Assembly (NCBI RefSeq): GCF_016461785.1
Contig: NZ_JAEMUH010000004.1
Span: 1-64,000 of the forward strand
From: Marinomonas ostreistagni
GTDB lineage: Bacteria; Pseudomonadota; Gammaproteobacteria; Pseudomonadales; Marinomonadaceae
Reading direction: 5' to 3'
DNA: 64,000 bases
Under the pieces are notes generated by a model. That model made no database searches, was not told the origin of the DNA, and was given only the letters and a program-made list of their open reading frames with translations. The stretch's first letter is position 1, and each line of letters begins with the position of its first letter. Both the position numbers and the translations under genes were made by a program. Below are positions 56,044 to 64,000 of this stretch, piece after piece.

Positions 56044-57321
56044 GTGAAAATTCACGTGATTGGACTGGGCATCAATGAGCAAGCGCAATTGCCGAAAGAG
56101 GCGCAAGATGTTCTGGCAAAGCTAACCGAGAACGATAAGCTCGTTGGCAGTGAGCGTCAGCTGTCGATGGTCAAAACCTACGGCACCAAAGCGCAGACGC
56201 ATGTGCTGCCAAAGCTCAATGACCTAAAAAATCATATGGATGAATGGGCGTCTTTAGGGGTTGAGCGTGTGGCAATTTTGGCTTCGGGCGACCCTCTTTA
56301 TTACGGTATCGGTGCTTGGGTACACCGTTCTTTTGCCGATCAAGAAGTGCGCTTTTACCCCAATGTTTCAAGTATCCAAGCCGCTTGTCACCGTCTCGGG
56401 ATCTCCTTACAAAACGCGCAAGTATTCAGTGTCCATGGTCGACCTTTGGCATCGATTCGTACTCAGTTACACCCTTCCAAAACCTTGTTGCTATTGACCG
56501 ATAAAACCAATAATCCGCAGGCGATTGCCAAAGAGTGCGTGGAGATGGGGCTTGGTTTAAGTGAGCTGTTTGTCTGTGAGCGCTTAGGCTATGACCATGA
56601 GCGTGTGACGCGCTATACCGCGAACAGCTTAGCGCATGTGGAAGACACCTTTGATCCGCTTAACGTGGTGATCGTCAATACCAGTGCTCAGCCGGGGCGT
56701 TTACCTTCTACGCCTGGTTTCAAAGATGGCCTATTTATCACCGATAAAGGCGATGGCCAAGGCATGATTACTAAGCGTGAAGTACGCTTGGCTGTGTTGT
56801 CTTATTTAGGTGTTGAAGCGAAAGAAGTGGTGTGGGACATCGGTGCTGGGTGTGGTGGCGTCAGTGTTGAATTGGCTTATTGGAATCCTGAAAGCGAGGT
56901 GTATGCCATTGAGCATCATGAAACACGATTGTCTTGTCTTGAAGCTAACCGCGAGCATTTTGGGGTGGTGAAAAATCTGCACGTCGTTCATGGTCGAGCA
57001 CCGGATGCGTTTGCAAATTTACCTGCGCCAAAACGCGTGTTTATCGGCGGCAGTGATGGCGAAATGGCAGAGCTATTAGACGATGTTTGGCAGCGACTGC
57101 CGCTTGGTGGCGTGTTGTTAGTCAATGCTGTCACCGACGCAACCATGGTGGAAACCATGGCATTTCTTGCCAAGCGTGACGCAGCACAAGATGCTTACGA
57201 TGAAAGTTCGACAATTCAGGTTTATCGTAGTGAGCGTTTGGCGGGGAAGCGTTTTCGACGCCCCCATTTGCCTGTGAGTTTATGGCGGTTTGAGAAATGT
57301 CTACCAGGAGAGCATTTATGA
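56044..57321 (+). CDS. cobL: Precorrin-6Y C5,15-methyltransferase (decarboxylating), CbiE-CbiT fusion
   Basis: A 425-residue CobL. The N-terminal ~205 residues are the CbiE C5-methyltransferase (ILASGDPLYYGIGAW), and the C-terminal ~210 are the CbiT C15-methyltransferase/decarboxylase with SAM site VWDIGAGCGGVSVELAYW. The fusion is the form used by Pseudomonas. GTG 56044 is the start: its deduced MKIHVIGLGIN opening fits, and it follows AAGGG. The stop overlaps the ATG of cobI (ATGA). Confidence 0.94.
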   Translation: MKIHVIGLGINEQAQLPKEAQDVLAKLTENDKLVGSERQLSMVKTYGTKAQTHVLPKLNDLKNHMDEWASLGVERVAILASGDPLYYGIGAWVHRSFADQEVRFYPNVSSIQAACHRLGISLQNAQVFSVHGRPLASIRTQLHPSKTLLLLTDKTNNPQAIAKECVEMGLGLSELFVCERLGYDHERVTRYTANSLAHVEDTFDPLNVVIVNTSAQPGRLPSTPGFKDGLFITDKGDGQGMITKREVRLAVLSYLGVEAKEVVWDIGAGCGGVSVELAYWNPESEVYAIEHHETRLSCLEANREHFGVVKNLHVVHGRAPDAFANLPAPKRVFIGGSDGEMAELLDDVWQRLPLGGVLLVNAVTDATMVETMAFLAKRDAAQDAYDESSTIQVYRSERLAGKRFRRPHLPVSLWRFEKCLPGEHL

Positions 57322-58034
57322 GCGGCACATTCTTTGGCATCGGTGTCGGCCCTGGCGATCCAGAATTATTGACCTTAAAGGCCATGCGTTTAATTCAGCA
57401 GGCCGATGTATTGGCGTATTTAGTTGGCGAGTCAGGTCAATCACAGGCGAAGCAGATTGCAGTGTTGGCACTAGAAGGCCGTCAATCAAGCCATTCTGAT
57501 ATTGTCATTCCCATGCCTATGTCGACTCGCCGTGAGGCGGCCAATAATGCATATGACGAAGGCGCGAAAGCGATCTCAGAAGCGCTTGAAAAAGGGCTTA
57601 ATGTCGCGTTTTTGTGTGAAGGCGATCCACTGTTTTTTGGATCGTTTACCTACTTGATGGAGCGTTTAGAAGGCAAATGTCCGATACAAGTGGTGCCAGG
57701 GATTTCCAGCATTCATGCGGCGGCTGCTGAGCTTCAGCATCCATTGACGGTATTAAAAGAGTCCTTTTGTGTGGTGAGTGGTCGTCATACAGAGCAGCAA
57801 CTTGTAGAAGCGCTGCACTTGCATGATTCGGTTGTGATTATGAAAGCAGGCCGTGCCCGCCCAACGATTATGAAAGCCTTAGCTCTCACCGAACGCATAG
57901 AAGACGCTAAATATGTGGAATACGTGGGGCGAGATAATCAGTTGGTAGAAAATGATGTGCGCCGCCTGCAGAATGAGTATGGACCATACTTTTCGCTGTT
58001 TATTGTTTCACGCAAAGAGCGCGGCACACGATGA
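57318..58034 (+). CDS. cobI: Precorrin-2 C20-methyltransferase
   Basis: A 238-residue CobI/CbiL, which adds a methyl group from SAM to C20 of precorrin-2. The start MSGTFFGIGVGPGDPELLTL has the standard GVGPGDPELLT loop, and FLCEGDPLFFGSFTYL and VVPGISSIHAAAA are conserved. ATG 57318 overlaps the cobL stop; the longer frame from 57297 is rejected. Its stop overlaps the next gene's ATG as well, so cobL-cobI-cbiG are all coupled. Confidence 0.94.
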   Translation: MSGTFFGIGVGPGDPELLTLKAMRLIQQADVLAYLVGESGQSQAKQIAVLALEGRQSSHSDIVIPMPMSTRREAANNAYDEGAKAISEALEKGLNVAFLCEGDPLFFGSFTYLMERLEGKCPIQVVPGISSIHAAAAELQHPLTVLKESFCVVSGRHTEQQLVEALHLHDSVVIMKAGRARPTIMKALALTERIEDAKYVEYVGRDNQLVENDVRRLQNEYGPYFSLFIVSRKERGTR

Positions 58035-58789
58035 TTCGTATTATTGCGTTAACTGATGCAGGCCAGGCGCTAGGAAAGCGTCTGGAAGCATTGTTACCAG
58101 GCAGCCAATTACATTTTAAGCCCAAGCCATTTACTGAAACCGTTCAAGGCTTTTTTCGCGAAGGCGATCCGCTACTCTTCATTTGCGCTACGGGCATTGT
58201 CATGCGTACGTTGGCGCCTGTCATAGAGAGCAAGTTAAAAGACCCACCGGTATTGGTATTAGATGAATTGGGGCGCTTTGTGATTCCTCTATTATCTGGT
58301 CATGAAGGTGGCGCTAATCAATGGGGCAGTGAGGTAGCTGAGGCGCTGAATGCAGAGTTGGTGATGACCACAGCTAACGCCTATTTAAACCCGGTCTATG
58401 CCCTTGGTATGGGCTGTGAGCGAAACTGCCCACTAGAATATCTGGAAAGCTTGATGCTCGAAGCGCTGGAGATAGTAGGCTTACAGCCAGATCAGATTGC
58501 AGGGCTTTACAGTATCGATATTAAAGCTGATGAAATCCACTTGATTGAGTTAGCAAAGAAATATCAGTGGCCTTTTATTACCTATGATGCAAATGCACTT
58601 AAGAATGTAGAGCCTTTATTGAGCATGCGTTCTGAGTATGTTTTCAAAACAGTTGGAGTGTATGGCGTGGCTGAGTCGGCGGCGCTTCTGGGTGTTCAGA
58701 ATTTGACGCACGGGAGCCCAGAACTTTACTTAAACAAGATCAAAAACCCTAAAGCCACCTGTGCGGTGGCTCGGGCGTATCAGGCTTAA
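58031..58789 (+). CDS. cbiG: Short CbiG/CobE-like protein
   Basis: A 252-residue protein with the CbiG N-terminal part (ICATGIVMRTLAPVI and LLSGHEGGANQWGSEVAEAL) and the CobE-like C-terminal part (ALGMGCERNCPLEYLESLM). It is about 100 residues shorter than ordinary CbiG because the central region is missing. CbiG opens the delta-lactone of cobalt-factor V in the anaerobic route; CobE may act in the aerobic one. ATG 58031 overlaps the cobI stop. It ends only four bases before the convergent transaminase gene, and no cobJ or cobM follows. Confidence 0.85.
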   Translation: MIRIIALTDAGQALGKRLEALLPGSQLHFKPKPFTETVQGFFREGDPLLFICATGIVMRTLAPVIESKLKDPPVLVLDELGRFVIPLLSGHEGGANQWGSEVAEALNAELVMTTANAYLNPVYALGMGCERNCPLEYLESLMLEALEIVGLQPDQIAGLYSIDIKADEIHLIELAKKYQWPFITYDANALKNVEPLLSMRSEYVFKTVGVYGVAESAALLGVQNLTHGSPELYLNKIKNPKATCAVARAYQA

Positions 58790-58793
58790 ATCC

Positions 58794-59945
58794 TTAGAGA
58801 GTAGTAAGGTGTTGCGTCGCTGCACTCAGTGTGCTGGCTTGCTTGGCAAAACAGAAGCGAACCAAACGCATATCTTCAGGAGGCGTTTGGTAGAACACAG
58901 AAATCGGAATCGCTGCGACACCAGCGGCTTCAATTAACCAAAGCGCAAACTCAGTATCCGGCACATCTTTGATGGCGCTGTAATCCATTAATTGGAAGTA
59001 AGTACCAGGTGATGGAGTGAAAGTGAAGCGGCTTTCACTCATGGCCTTATTGAATAAGTCACGTTTTTGTTGGTAGAAACTTGGCAGCACTTCATCGTGT
59101 TCAGGGTGAGCATCTAAGAAATCCGCCAAAGCGAGTTGCATCGGTGTACTGGTACTAAAGGTCAGGTACTGGTGCACCTTACGTACTTCTGCCATAAGTG
59201 GCGTCGGCGCAACACAGTAGCCAATTTTCCAACCTGTAGTGTGGTAAGTCTTTCCGAAAGACGATACGACCACGCTGCGCTTCGCGAGTTCTTTGTGGCG
59301 CAACACGCTTTGATGTTCAGCACCTTCAAACACAATGTGCTCGTAGACCTCATCGGATAGCACCAACAAATCATGTTGATCAGCAAGACTGTACAGCGCT
59401 TCTAGATCATTAGCCGAAAATACTGTGCCCGTTGGGTTATGAGGAGAATTGACAATGATGGCTTTGGTCTGGGGGGTAATCGCGTTCGCGACCGTTTGCC
59501 AATCAATCGCAAAACTTGGTGGCAGCAAGGCGATATGCACGGGTGTACCACCATTTAAGCGAATCGCTGGGTCGTAAGAATCGTAGGCAGGGTCAAATAC
59601 AATCACCTCATCGCCAGGGCGCACAAACGCAGAGATAGTGGCAAACAAGGCTTCGGTGGCGCCAGAGGTAACCGTGATGTCTGTATCAGCATTCGCTTGA
59701 TAATCATAGCAACGAGCCAGTTTAGCACTGATGGCTTGGCGTAATGATGGTACGCCGGTCATCGGAGCATATTGGTTAGCGCCTTGCTGAATATAGTGAT
59801 CCACTCGACTTAGCAGCTCGCTTGGCCCGTCAAAATCAGGAAAACCTTGTGATAAATTGATGGCGTGATGCTTGGCGGCCAATTCCGACATTTGCGTAAA
59901 AATGGTCGTGCCGGTACTGGGAAGTTTGCTGTCGAACTGGCGCAT
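58794..59945 (-). CDS. ybdL: Methionine transaminase (YbdL-type)
   Basis: A 383-residue class I PLP aminotransferase. The PLP lysine is in SSFGKTYHTTGWKIGY, the family opening INLSQGFPDFDGP is present, and IIVNSPHNPTGTV and RFCFAKQ complete the fold. It groups with YbdL, which transaminates methionine and other amino acids, probably in methionine salvage. ATG 59945 is the start. It converges tightly with the cobalamin operon, with four bases between the stops and no terminator. Confidence 0.92.
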   Translation of the reverse strand: MRQFDSKLPSTGTTIFTQMSELAAKHHAINLSQGFPDFDGPSELLSRVDHYIQQGANQYAPMTGVPSLRQAISAKLARCYDYQANADTDITVTSGATEALFATISAFVRPGDEVIVFDPAYDSYDPAIRLNGGTPVHIALLPPSFAIDWQTVANAITPQTKAIIVNSPHNPTGTVFSANDLEALYSLADQHDLLVLSDEVYEHIVFEGAEHQSVLRHKELAKRSVVVSSFGKTYHTTGWKIGYCVAPTPLMAEVRKVHQYLTFSTSTPMQLALADFLDAHPEHDEVLPSFYQQKRDLFNKAMSESRFTFTPSPGTYFQLMDYSAIKDVPDTEFALWLIEAAGVAAIPISVFYQTPPEDMRLVRFCFAKQASTLSAATQHLTTL

Positions 59946-60132
59946 GAGTGGTTCCTATCTACTGCGTATTAAAATCAAGAGTTCAATCCTAATGCAGTGG
60001 CAACACGAGATAAAGATCCAATATGCGTCCGTCAAACAGGTTTTTAAAATCGAAGGTTAGATCATTCTTTTGCTGAATCTGGCGTTTAGCTCTGCTATAA
60101 CAAACAGATAACTGGAACCAAGAGGTGTATGG

Positions 60133-60567
60133 ATGTCCGACGAAAAAATGCAAACCAAAGGTCGTTTAACAACGCGTACTGTCGCCATGCCTGGTGACAC
60201 CAACCCTGCAGGGGATATTTTTGGTGGTTGGGTGGTGTCTCAAATGGATATCGCAGCAGGAATTTGCGCTGGTCAGCGTGCACAATCCAGAGTTGTGACG
60301 GTTGCGCTGGATAGTATGAGTTTTATTCGTCCCGTGAAAGTAGGGGATATATTAGGTGTATATACCTACGTCGAATCTGTTGGACGCACTTCCATGAATA
60401 TCCACGTTGAAGCATGGGTTCGCCGTGGTCGCATTGGCAAGCGTGAGAAAGTGACGGAAGGTATCTTTAAATTTGTTGCCATTGATGAAAACGGTAAATC
60501 TATGCCTATTCCGGCAGAAGAGGATTTACCCGATTATGTGCATGAAGCTATGAATGAGCTTTATTAG
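60133..60567 (+). CDS. yciA: Acyl-CoA thioesterase YciA
   Basis: A 144-residue hotdog-fold thioesterase. TVAMPGDTNPAGDIFGGWVV holds the catalytic Asn-x-x-Gly-x-x-Asp-type motif, and VTVALDSMSFIRPVKVGD follows. YciA hydrolyses a broad range of acyl-CoAs and may adjust CoA pools. ATG 60133 follows AGAGG. A strong terminator lies after the stop. Confidence 0.93.
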   Translation: MSDEKMQTKGRLTTRTVAMPGDTNPAGDIFGGWVVSQMDIAAGICAGQRAQSRVVTVALDSMSFIRPVKVGDILGVYTYVESVGRTSMNIHVEAWVRRGRIGKREKVTEGIFKFVAIDENGKSMPIPAEEDLPDYVHEAMNELY

Positions 60568-60589
60568 TAAATTAGATTAATGAGCATAA

Positions 60590-60615
60590 AAAAAGCAGCC
60601 AGTTGGCTGCTTTTT
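60590..60615. terminator. Bidirectional terminator
   Basis: An 11-bp stem AAAAAGCAGCC (60590-60600) / GGCTGCTTTTT (60605-60615) with loop AGTT, between convergent yciA and cheW. Confidence 0.9.
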
Positions 60616-60637
60616 CGTAATTAATTACGAGGGCATA

Positions 60638-61147
60638 TTACATCATGCCAATCGCAAGTTGCTCATTGTCTGCGTCAATCATTTTATTTAGATCTAGCAA
60701 GATAACCAACTCTTCATCTTTTTGGTATACACCTTGGATGAACATTAGCGCTTCGTCATTACCGACACTTGGACTTTGCTCTATCTCACCTTGATAAAGG
60801 TAGAATACTTCTTTTACAGCATCTACCAGCATACCAATTTGCTCACCATCGTGCTCGATAATGATGATACGAGTGTCATCTGAAATAGTGCATTCAGGTA
60901 GACTAAAGCGTACGCGAGTATCAATCACTGTAACAACATTACCACGAAGGTTCACGATACCTAAAACATACGATTGTGCACCTGGTACGGGAGCAATCTC
61001 ATTGTAACGCAGTACTTCTTTAATCTGCATTACGTTAATTCCGTAGGTTTCATCCAAAAGCTTAAAAGTAAGGTACTGTAAAAGTTCACCTTTTTTACTT
61101 TCGGTTGGTAAATTTCCTGCTTCTTTGATTGTCGCTAATTCAGACAT
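60638..61147 (-). CDS. cheW: Chemotaxis coupling protein CheW
   Basis: A 169-residue CheW that links chemoreceptors to the kinase CheA. The SH3-like fold starts at about residue 22 (LLQYLTFKLLDETYGINVMQIKEVL) and the conserved VPGAQSYVLGIVNLRGNVVTVID is intact. No other chemotaxis genes are adjacent, so this is either an orphan or a separately placed copy. ATG 61147 follows ACC, with weak pairing upstream. Confidence 0.92.
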   Translation of the reverse strand: MSELATIKEAGNLPTESKKGELLQYLTFKLLDETYGINVMQIKEVLRYNEIAPVPGAQSYVLGIVNLRGNVVTVIDTRVRFSLPECTISDDTRIIIIEHDGEQIGMLVDAVKEVFYLYQGEIEQSPSVGNDEALMFIQGVYQKDEELVILLDLNKMIDADNEQLAIGMM

Positions 61148-61252
61148 GGCTCTACACCTATTATCAATCCGGTGATATGCGCATACGCGCTGCTCGTTTA
61201 TCTAGTAGAATAGACGAATTACAGCGCGATGGCTTGATAAATTAAGTAACAA

Positions 61253-62125
61253 TTAGTTGTCTTGTTGTATGCCAACAATTGTCCAATTGCCACGAGCGTC
61301 CTCAAGGTTTTTCTCTAGGTGCCAGATCTCGTTAGTTTCATTGGTTTGATCACCTTCTTTGATCCAACCCGTGAAACGTAGAGAGATAGAAGCGGTAGAG
61401 CCGATAAACTCACCTCGCACTAAGTCTACCATCAAGGAGACAACTTCAGTACGTGGTTTATCTGAACCGTATTTCGCTCGTTCTTGACGCAACATATCAC
61501 AAAGATCTTGACTAAAGTAGTCATCGATCTCATCGAAGTTGTTGTCATCCCAAGCTTTTTGCAAGGTCACGTAGTGATTCTTTGCTTCTGCAATAAATGC
61601 TTGCTCGTTGAAGCCAGGTGGTAATTGAATCTCTGGTTGAGCACCAAAACCTGACATACCAGCCATTGGCGACGGTTGTACATTATCGCGAGTTGAATTT
61701 GGCATTTCACGGTACATGCCTTGCGCCCCCGCAGCTTGCGCTGCTTGACGTTTCTTGGCGAAGAAAAATTTATAAACCAAGAAGCCAATAAGAGCGAAAA
61801 GTAGGATGTCACCAAAAGAGATGCCGTCAAAGGCGCCACTACCCATAAGCGCAGCGAACAGACCACCAGCTAACAAACCACCAAGAAGCCCGCCTGCTAG
61901 ACCACCAAAAAGCCCTGACTTTTTGTTAGTGCCAGCAGCCGCTGCAGTGTTTGTTTTTGATGTTGTGCTGGTTGCACTAGAACTAGTTGGACTTTTGCTT
62001 ACAGAGTAGCTTTTACCAAAGCTGCCACCGCCGCCCAATTTTTTAGCGTGAGCATCGGCTGCAAAGCCTCCAGCTCCAATTACTAAAACAAATGCCATTA
62101 AAAAGGCATAAACTGCTGATTTCAC
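61253..62125 (-). CDS. Tim44-like domain membrane protein
   Basis: A 290-residue protein. An N-terminal hydrophobic segment (about residues 5-25) resembles a signal peptide with an AHA-like cleavage site, followed by a Ser/Thr/Gly-rich stretch, a second glycine-rich hydrophobic segment (about 72-120, LLGGLLAGGLFAALMG) and a C-terminal Tim44/NTF2-like domain (about 165-290, FNEQAFIAEAKNHYVTLQKAW). GTG 62125 follows GGAG at seven bases. Function is unknown. It precedes trpS on the opposite reading order by 16 bases, so readthrough from trpS is likely. Confidence 0.85.
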   Translation of the reverse strand: MKSAVYAFLMAFVLVIGAGGFAADAHAKKLGGGGSFGKSYSVSKSPTSSSATSTTSKTNTAAAAGTNKKSGLFGGLAGGLLGGLLAGGLFAALMGSGAFDGISFGDILLFALIGFLVYKFFFAKKRQAAQAAGAQGMYREMPNSTRDNVQPSPMAGMSGFGAQPEIQLPPGFNEQAFIAEAKNHYVTLQKAWDDNNFDEIDDYFSQDLCDMLRQERAKYGSDKPRTEVVSLMVDLVRGEFIGSTASISLRFTGWIKEGDQTNETNEIWHLEKNLEDARGNWTIVGIQQDN

Positions 62126-62141
62126 GTCGTTTCTCCAAAAG

Positions 62142-63152
62142 TTAGACGAAGTTTACCAAACCTACTGCATTACGAAGGTCAGAGATCAGAGCTCGTGCTC
62201 GGGCACGGGCTTTTTCAGCACCGGCCTGTAAAACTGCTTCGATTTCGGCAGGGTTCGCCATAAGCTCAAGATATTTTTCTCTTGGCTCAGCTAGTTGACC
62301 ATTGATCAGTTCAAAAAGTTCCTTCTTTGCTTCACCCCAAGCGATACCATCAGCAAATTTTTGACGCATTTCTGCGGTTTGCTCGGCTGTTGCAAAGGCT
62401 TTATAGATGTCAAAAACCGTAGAGCCATTTGGATCTTTTGGCTCTCCAGGCTCAAGAAGGTTAGTAACGATCTTGTTAATGCCTTTTTTCAGCTTTTTCT
62501 CGGTATCGAAAAGAGGAATGGTGTTGTTGTAACTCTTACTCATCTTACGGCCGTCTAGGCCCTTAAGAATTGCGCTGTCATCTTCTGCCACGACGGCTTC
62601 AGGCAGTACAAAGTGTTGGCCAAACAAATGGTTGAAACGCGCAGCGATATCTCGTGCCATTTCAATGTGCTGAATTTGGTCACGACCAACAGGTACTTTG
62701 TTGGCATTGAACGCAAGAATATCCGCAGCCATAAGTACTGGGTAGCAGAATAATCCCATTGTGACACCGTAATCAGGGTCTTGGCCGTTGTTGACGTTTT
62801 CATCAACGCTGGCTTTGTAGGCGTGGGCGCGGTTCATTAACCCTTTACCTGTGACGCAGGTCAGCAGCCAATTAAGCTCTGAAATCTCAGGAATATCAGA
62901 TTGACGGTAGAAAGTTGCTTTGTCGGTATCAAGGCCGCACGCTAGCCAGGTTGCGGCAATCTCTAGACGAGACTGTTTAACACGCTCTGGATCTTGGCAT
63001 TTGATTAATGCGTGGTAGTCAGCCAAAAAGAAGAAAGACTCGGTGTCTTCACGACGGCTTGCTTCGATAGCGGGGCGGATAGCGCCTACATAGTTACCAA
63101 GGTGAGGTGTGCCTGATGTTGTAATACCGGTTAAAACAATTTCTTTACCCAT
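62142..63152 (-). CDS. trpS: Tryptophanyl-tRNA synthetase
   Basis: A 336-residue class I tryptophanyl-tRNA synthetase. The HIGH-like motif is [17 protein letters not shown] and the KMSKS loop is [35 protein letters not shown] is also present. This is the TPHLGNY form seen in many gammaproteobacteria rather than the E. coli form. ATG 63152 follows AGGG. It ends 16 bases before the Tim44-like gene on the same strand. Confidence 0.95.
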   Translation of the reverse strand: MGKEIVLTGITTSGTPHLGNYVGAIRPAIEASRREDTESFFFLADYHALIKCQDPERVKQSRLEIAATWLACGLDTDKATFYRQSDIPEISELNWLLTCVTGKGLMNRAHAYKASVDENVNNGQDPDYGVTMGLFCYPVLMAADILAFNANKVPVGRDQIQHIEMARDIAARFNHLFGQHFVLPEAVVAEDDSAILKGLDGRKMSKSYNNTIPLFDTEKKLKKGINKIVTNLLEPGEPKDPNGSTVFDIYKAFATAEQTAEMRQKFADGIAWGEAKKELFELINGQLAEPREKYLELMANPAEIEAVLQAGAEKARARARALISDLRNAVGLVNFV

Positions 63153-63239
63153 TTTCCCTTACTCAATCATATAAAAAGGTGTGTGTACCCTACCATAAAA
63201 AGTAGGGTATACGTAGCTTAAAAAAAGCCTAATGTACTA

Positions 63240-63863
63240 CTAAGGTGATACGGTTTGAATTTGCCGAAAAGTCAGGTTAATCCTGAGCGAGTTAACCTTT
63301 TTTGTTGTGGGTAAAGAATGTAGCCAGTGACTCTGAGTTTCACCTTGCATAACAAGTAAGCTGCCGTGTTCAAGCTGAACGGAATGGGTTTCTTTACTGG
63401 ACTTATGTTTGAAGGCAAATTTTCGTTCAGCTCCTAAGCTGAGTGACGCTATGGTACCGTTTACCTCCAGCTCTTTTTCTGCGTCACTGTGCCACGACAT
63501 GCCTTCTGCTCCATCATGGTATAAATTCAGCAAGCACGAGTTGAATGATGTCTTGCAATGCTGCTCGGCCAGAGCTTTTAACTCTAGTAGTAAAAGTGTC
63601 CAAGGTTTCGCTACCTTGGTGGTTTTGGAATAGGTATAGCGAAAGGCTTGGTCGGCATACCATGCTACTTTGCGCTTTGTGATAATGTGTTTGCCATAGA
63701 TAACCGCTTCATCATGTTGCCATTCTATATCACTTAGAAGATCACGGTAGTAGCGATCAGCTTGTGCTGTTGGAATGACTGGGCCATGATAGAGCACCGA
63801 ACCATCAAAAGGTAATAGTTCCAATACTGGTGCTGGCTGCCCTGCAAACAAATCGTCAATCAT
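63240..63863 (-). CDS. alkB: AlkB-like 2-oxoglutarate/Fe(II) dioxygenase
   Basis: A 207-residue DNA/RNA demethylase of the ALKBH2-like branch, which oxidatively removes N-alkyl lesions. The iron-binding HxD is in MSWHSDAEKEL, the distal His in SHWLHSLP, and the 2-oxoglutarate Arg in SLRINLTFRQ; NLYHDGAEGM precedes the HxD. ATG 63863 overlaps the end of the Ada-type methyltransferase gene by 8 bases, matching the ada-alkB operon logic of E. coli. Confidence 0.93.
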   Translation of the reverse strand: MIDDLFAGQPAPVLELLPFDGSVLYHGPVIPTAQADRYYRDLLSDIEWQHDEAVIYGKHIITKRKVAWYADQAFRYTYSKTTKVAKPWTLLLLELKALAEQHCKTSFNSCLLNLYHDGAEGMSWHSDAEKELEVNGTIASLSLGAERKFAFKHKSSKETHSVQLEHGSLLVMQGETQSHWLHSLPTTKKVNSLRINLTFRQIQTVSP

Positions 63864-64000
63864 TGCTTTGTACCTGAGATGATTCCCAACCCACCATAGC
63901 GGTTTTTCTTAAACTGCCCCAGCGGTAGTTACCTAATTCGCCAGTGTTTCGGATCACTCGATGGCAGGGAATGATGTAAGCGATAGGGTTGTTGGCTATG
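63856..64000 (-). CDS. Ada-type methylated-DNA-cysteine methyltransferase, C-terminal end (partial)
   Basis: Only the last 47 codons lie inside the window; the 5' part runs off the right edge. Reading starts at 63999: NPIAYIIPCHRVIRNTGELG contains the PCHRV active site that accepts alkyl groups from O6-alkylguanine. NYRWGSLRKTAM follows, ending QVQSND. The extended NPIAYIIPCHRVIR style is typical of AraC-fused Ada-like proteins, but the N-terminus cannot be checked. The stop at 63858-63856 overlaps the alkB start by 8 bases. Confidence 0.88.
   Translation of the reverse strand, partial: IANNPIAYIIPCHRVIRNTGELGNYRWGSLRKTAMVGWESSQVQSND

Overview
The window is chromosomal DNA from a gammaproteobacterium, estimated by eye at mid-40s % GC. 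The order iscR-suf genes-ndk-rlmN-rodZ-ispG-hisS-yfgM-bamB-der, the Pseudomonas-style cobalamin genes and the marine-type RTX protein fit an Oceanospirillales member. Marinomonas or a close relative is my best guess; this is inference from gene order, not a database match. I see no tRNA, rRNA, CRISPR array, prophage or intact insertion sequence.

Layout. 1-3.7 kb: a non-coding left edge, an unrecognised membrane protein, a divergent LysR regulator and EamA exporter, and an anchored coiled-coil protein. 3.8-11.8 kb: an Fe-S assembly locus, iscR-sufBCDS-sufA-sufT, then sufE and a second, IscS-type desulfurase, behind a promoter with two IscR-like sites. 11.9-20.6 kb: housekeeping run ndk, rlmN, rodZ, ispG, hisS, yfgM, bamB, der. 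20.7-28.0 kb: two glycosyltransferase-like genes divergent from a 1241-residue RTX protein with a DUF4347 head and DUF4214 tail. 28.2-33.9 kb: small metabolic and RNA-modification genes. 34.0-36.5 kb: an ECF sigma/anti-sigma pair with MsrB and a fasciclin lipoprotein, with ECF-like promoters before the last two. 36.7 kb: EF-P-like efpL.

37.4-46.6 kb is the accessory region. Two plus-strand genes (TPR-glycosyltransferase, sulfotransferase) converge on a tight six-gene minus-strand operon. In transcription order it encodes a CMP-sugar synthetase, a GT2 protein fused to a degenerate cytidylyltransferase-like domain, a Gfo/Idh oxidoreductase, a DAHP-synthase-like protein, an AroE-like protein and a glycosyltransferase/sulfotransferase-like fusion. 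The DAHP-synthase-like protein has Asn where the metal-binding Cys should be, and the AroE-like protein lacks several substrate-contact residues. Together they look like a dedicated pathway for an unusual CMP-activated ulosonic acid that is attached to a surface glycan and perhaps sulfated. This is the best candidate for an undescribed system here.

46.8-50.2 kb: a ZntR-like MerR regulator with its own 20-bp-spacer promoter and a metal permease, then an ABC exporter. 50.4-58.8 kb: a translationally coupled cobalamin operon (ChlID-type chelatase, cobB, cbiD, cobK, cobH, cobL, cobI, short cbiG) lacking cobJ, cobM and cobN. 58.8-64.0 kb: methionine transaminase, YciA thioesterase, CheW, a Tim44-like protein, trpS, alkB, and the C-terminal end of an Ada-type methyltransferase cut by the window edge.
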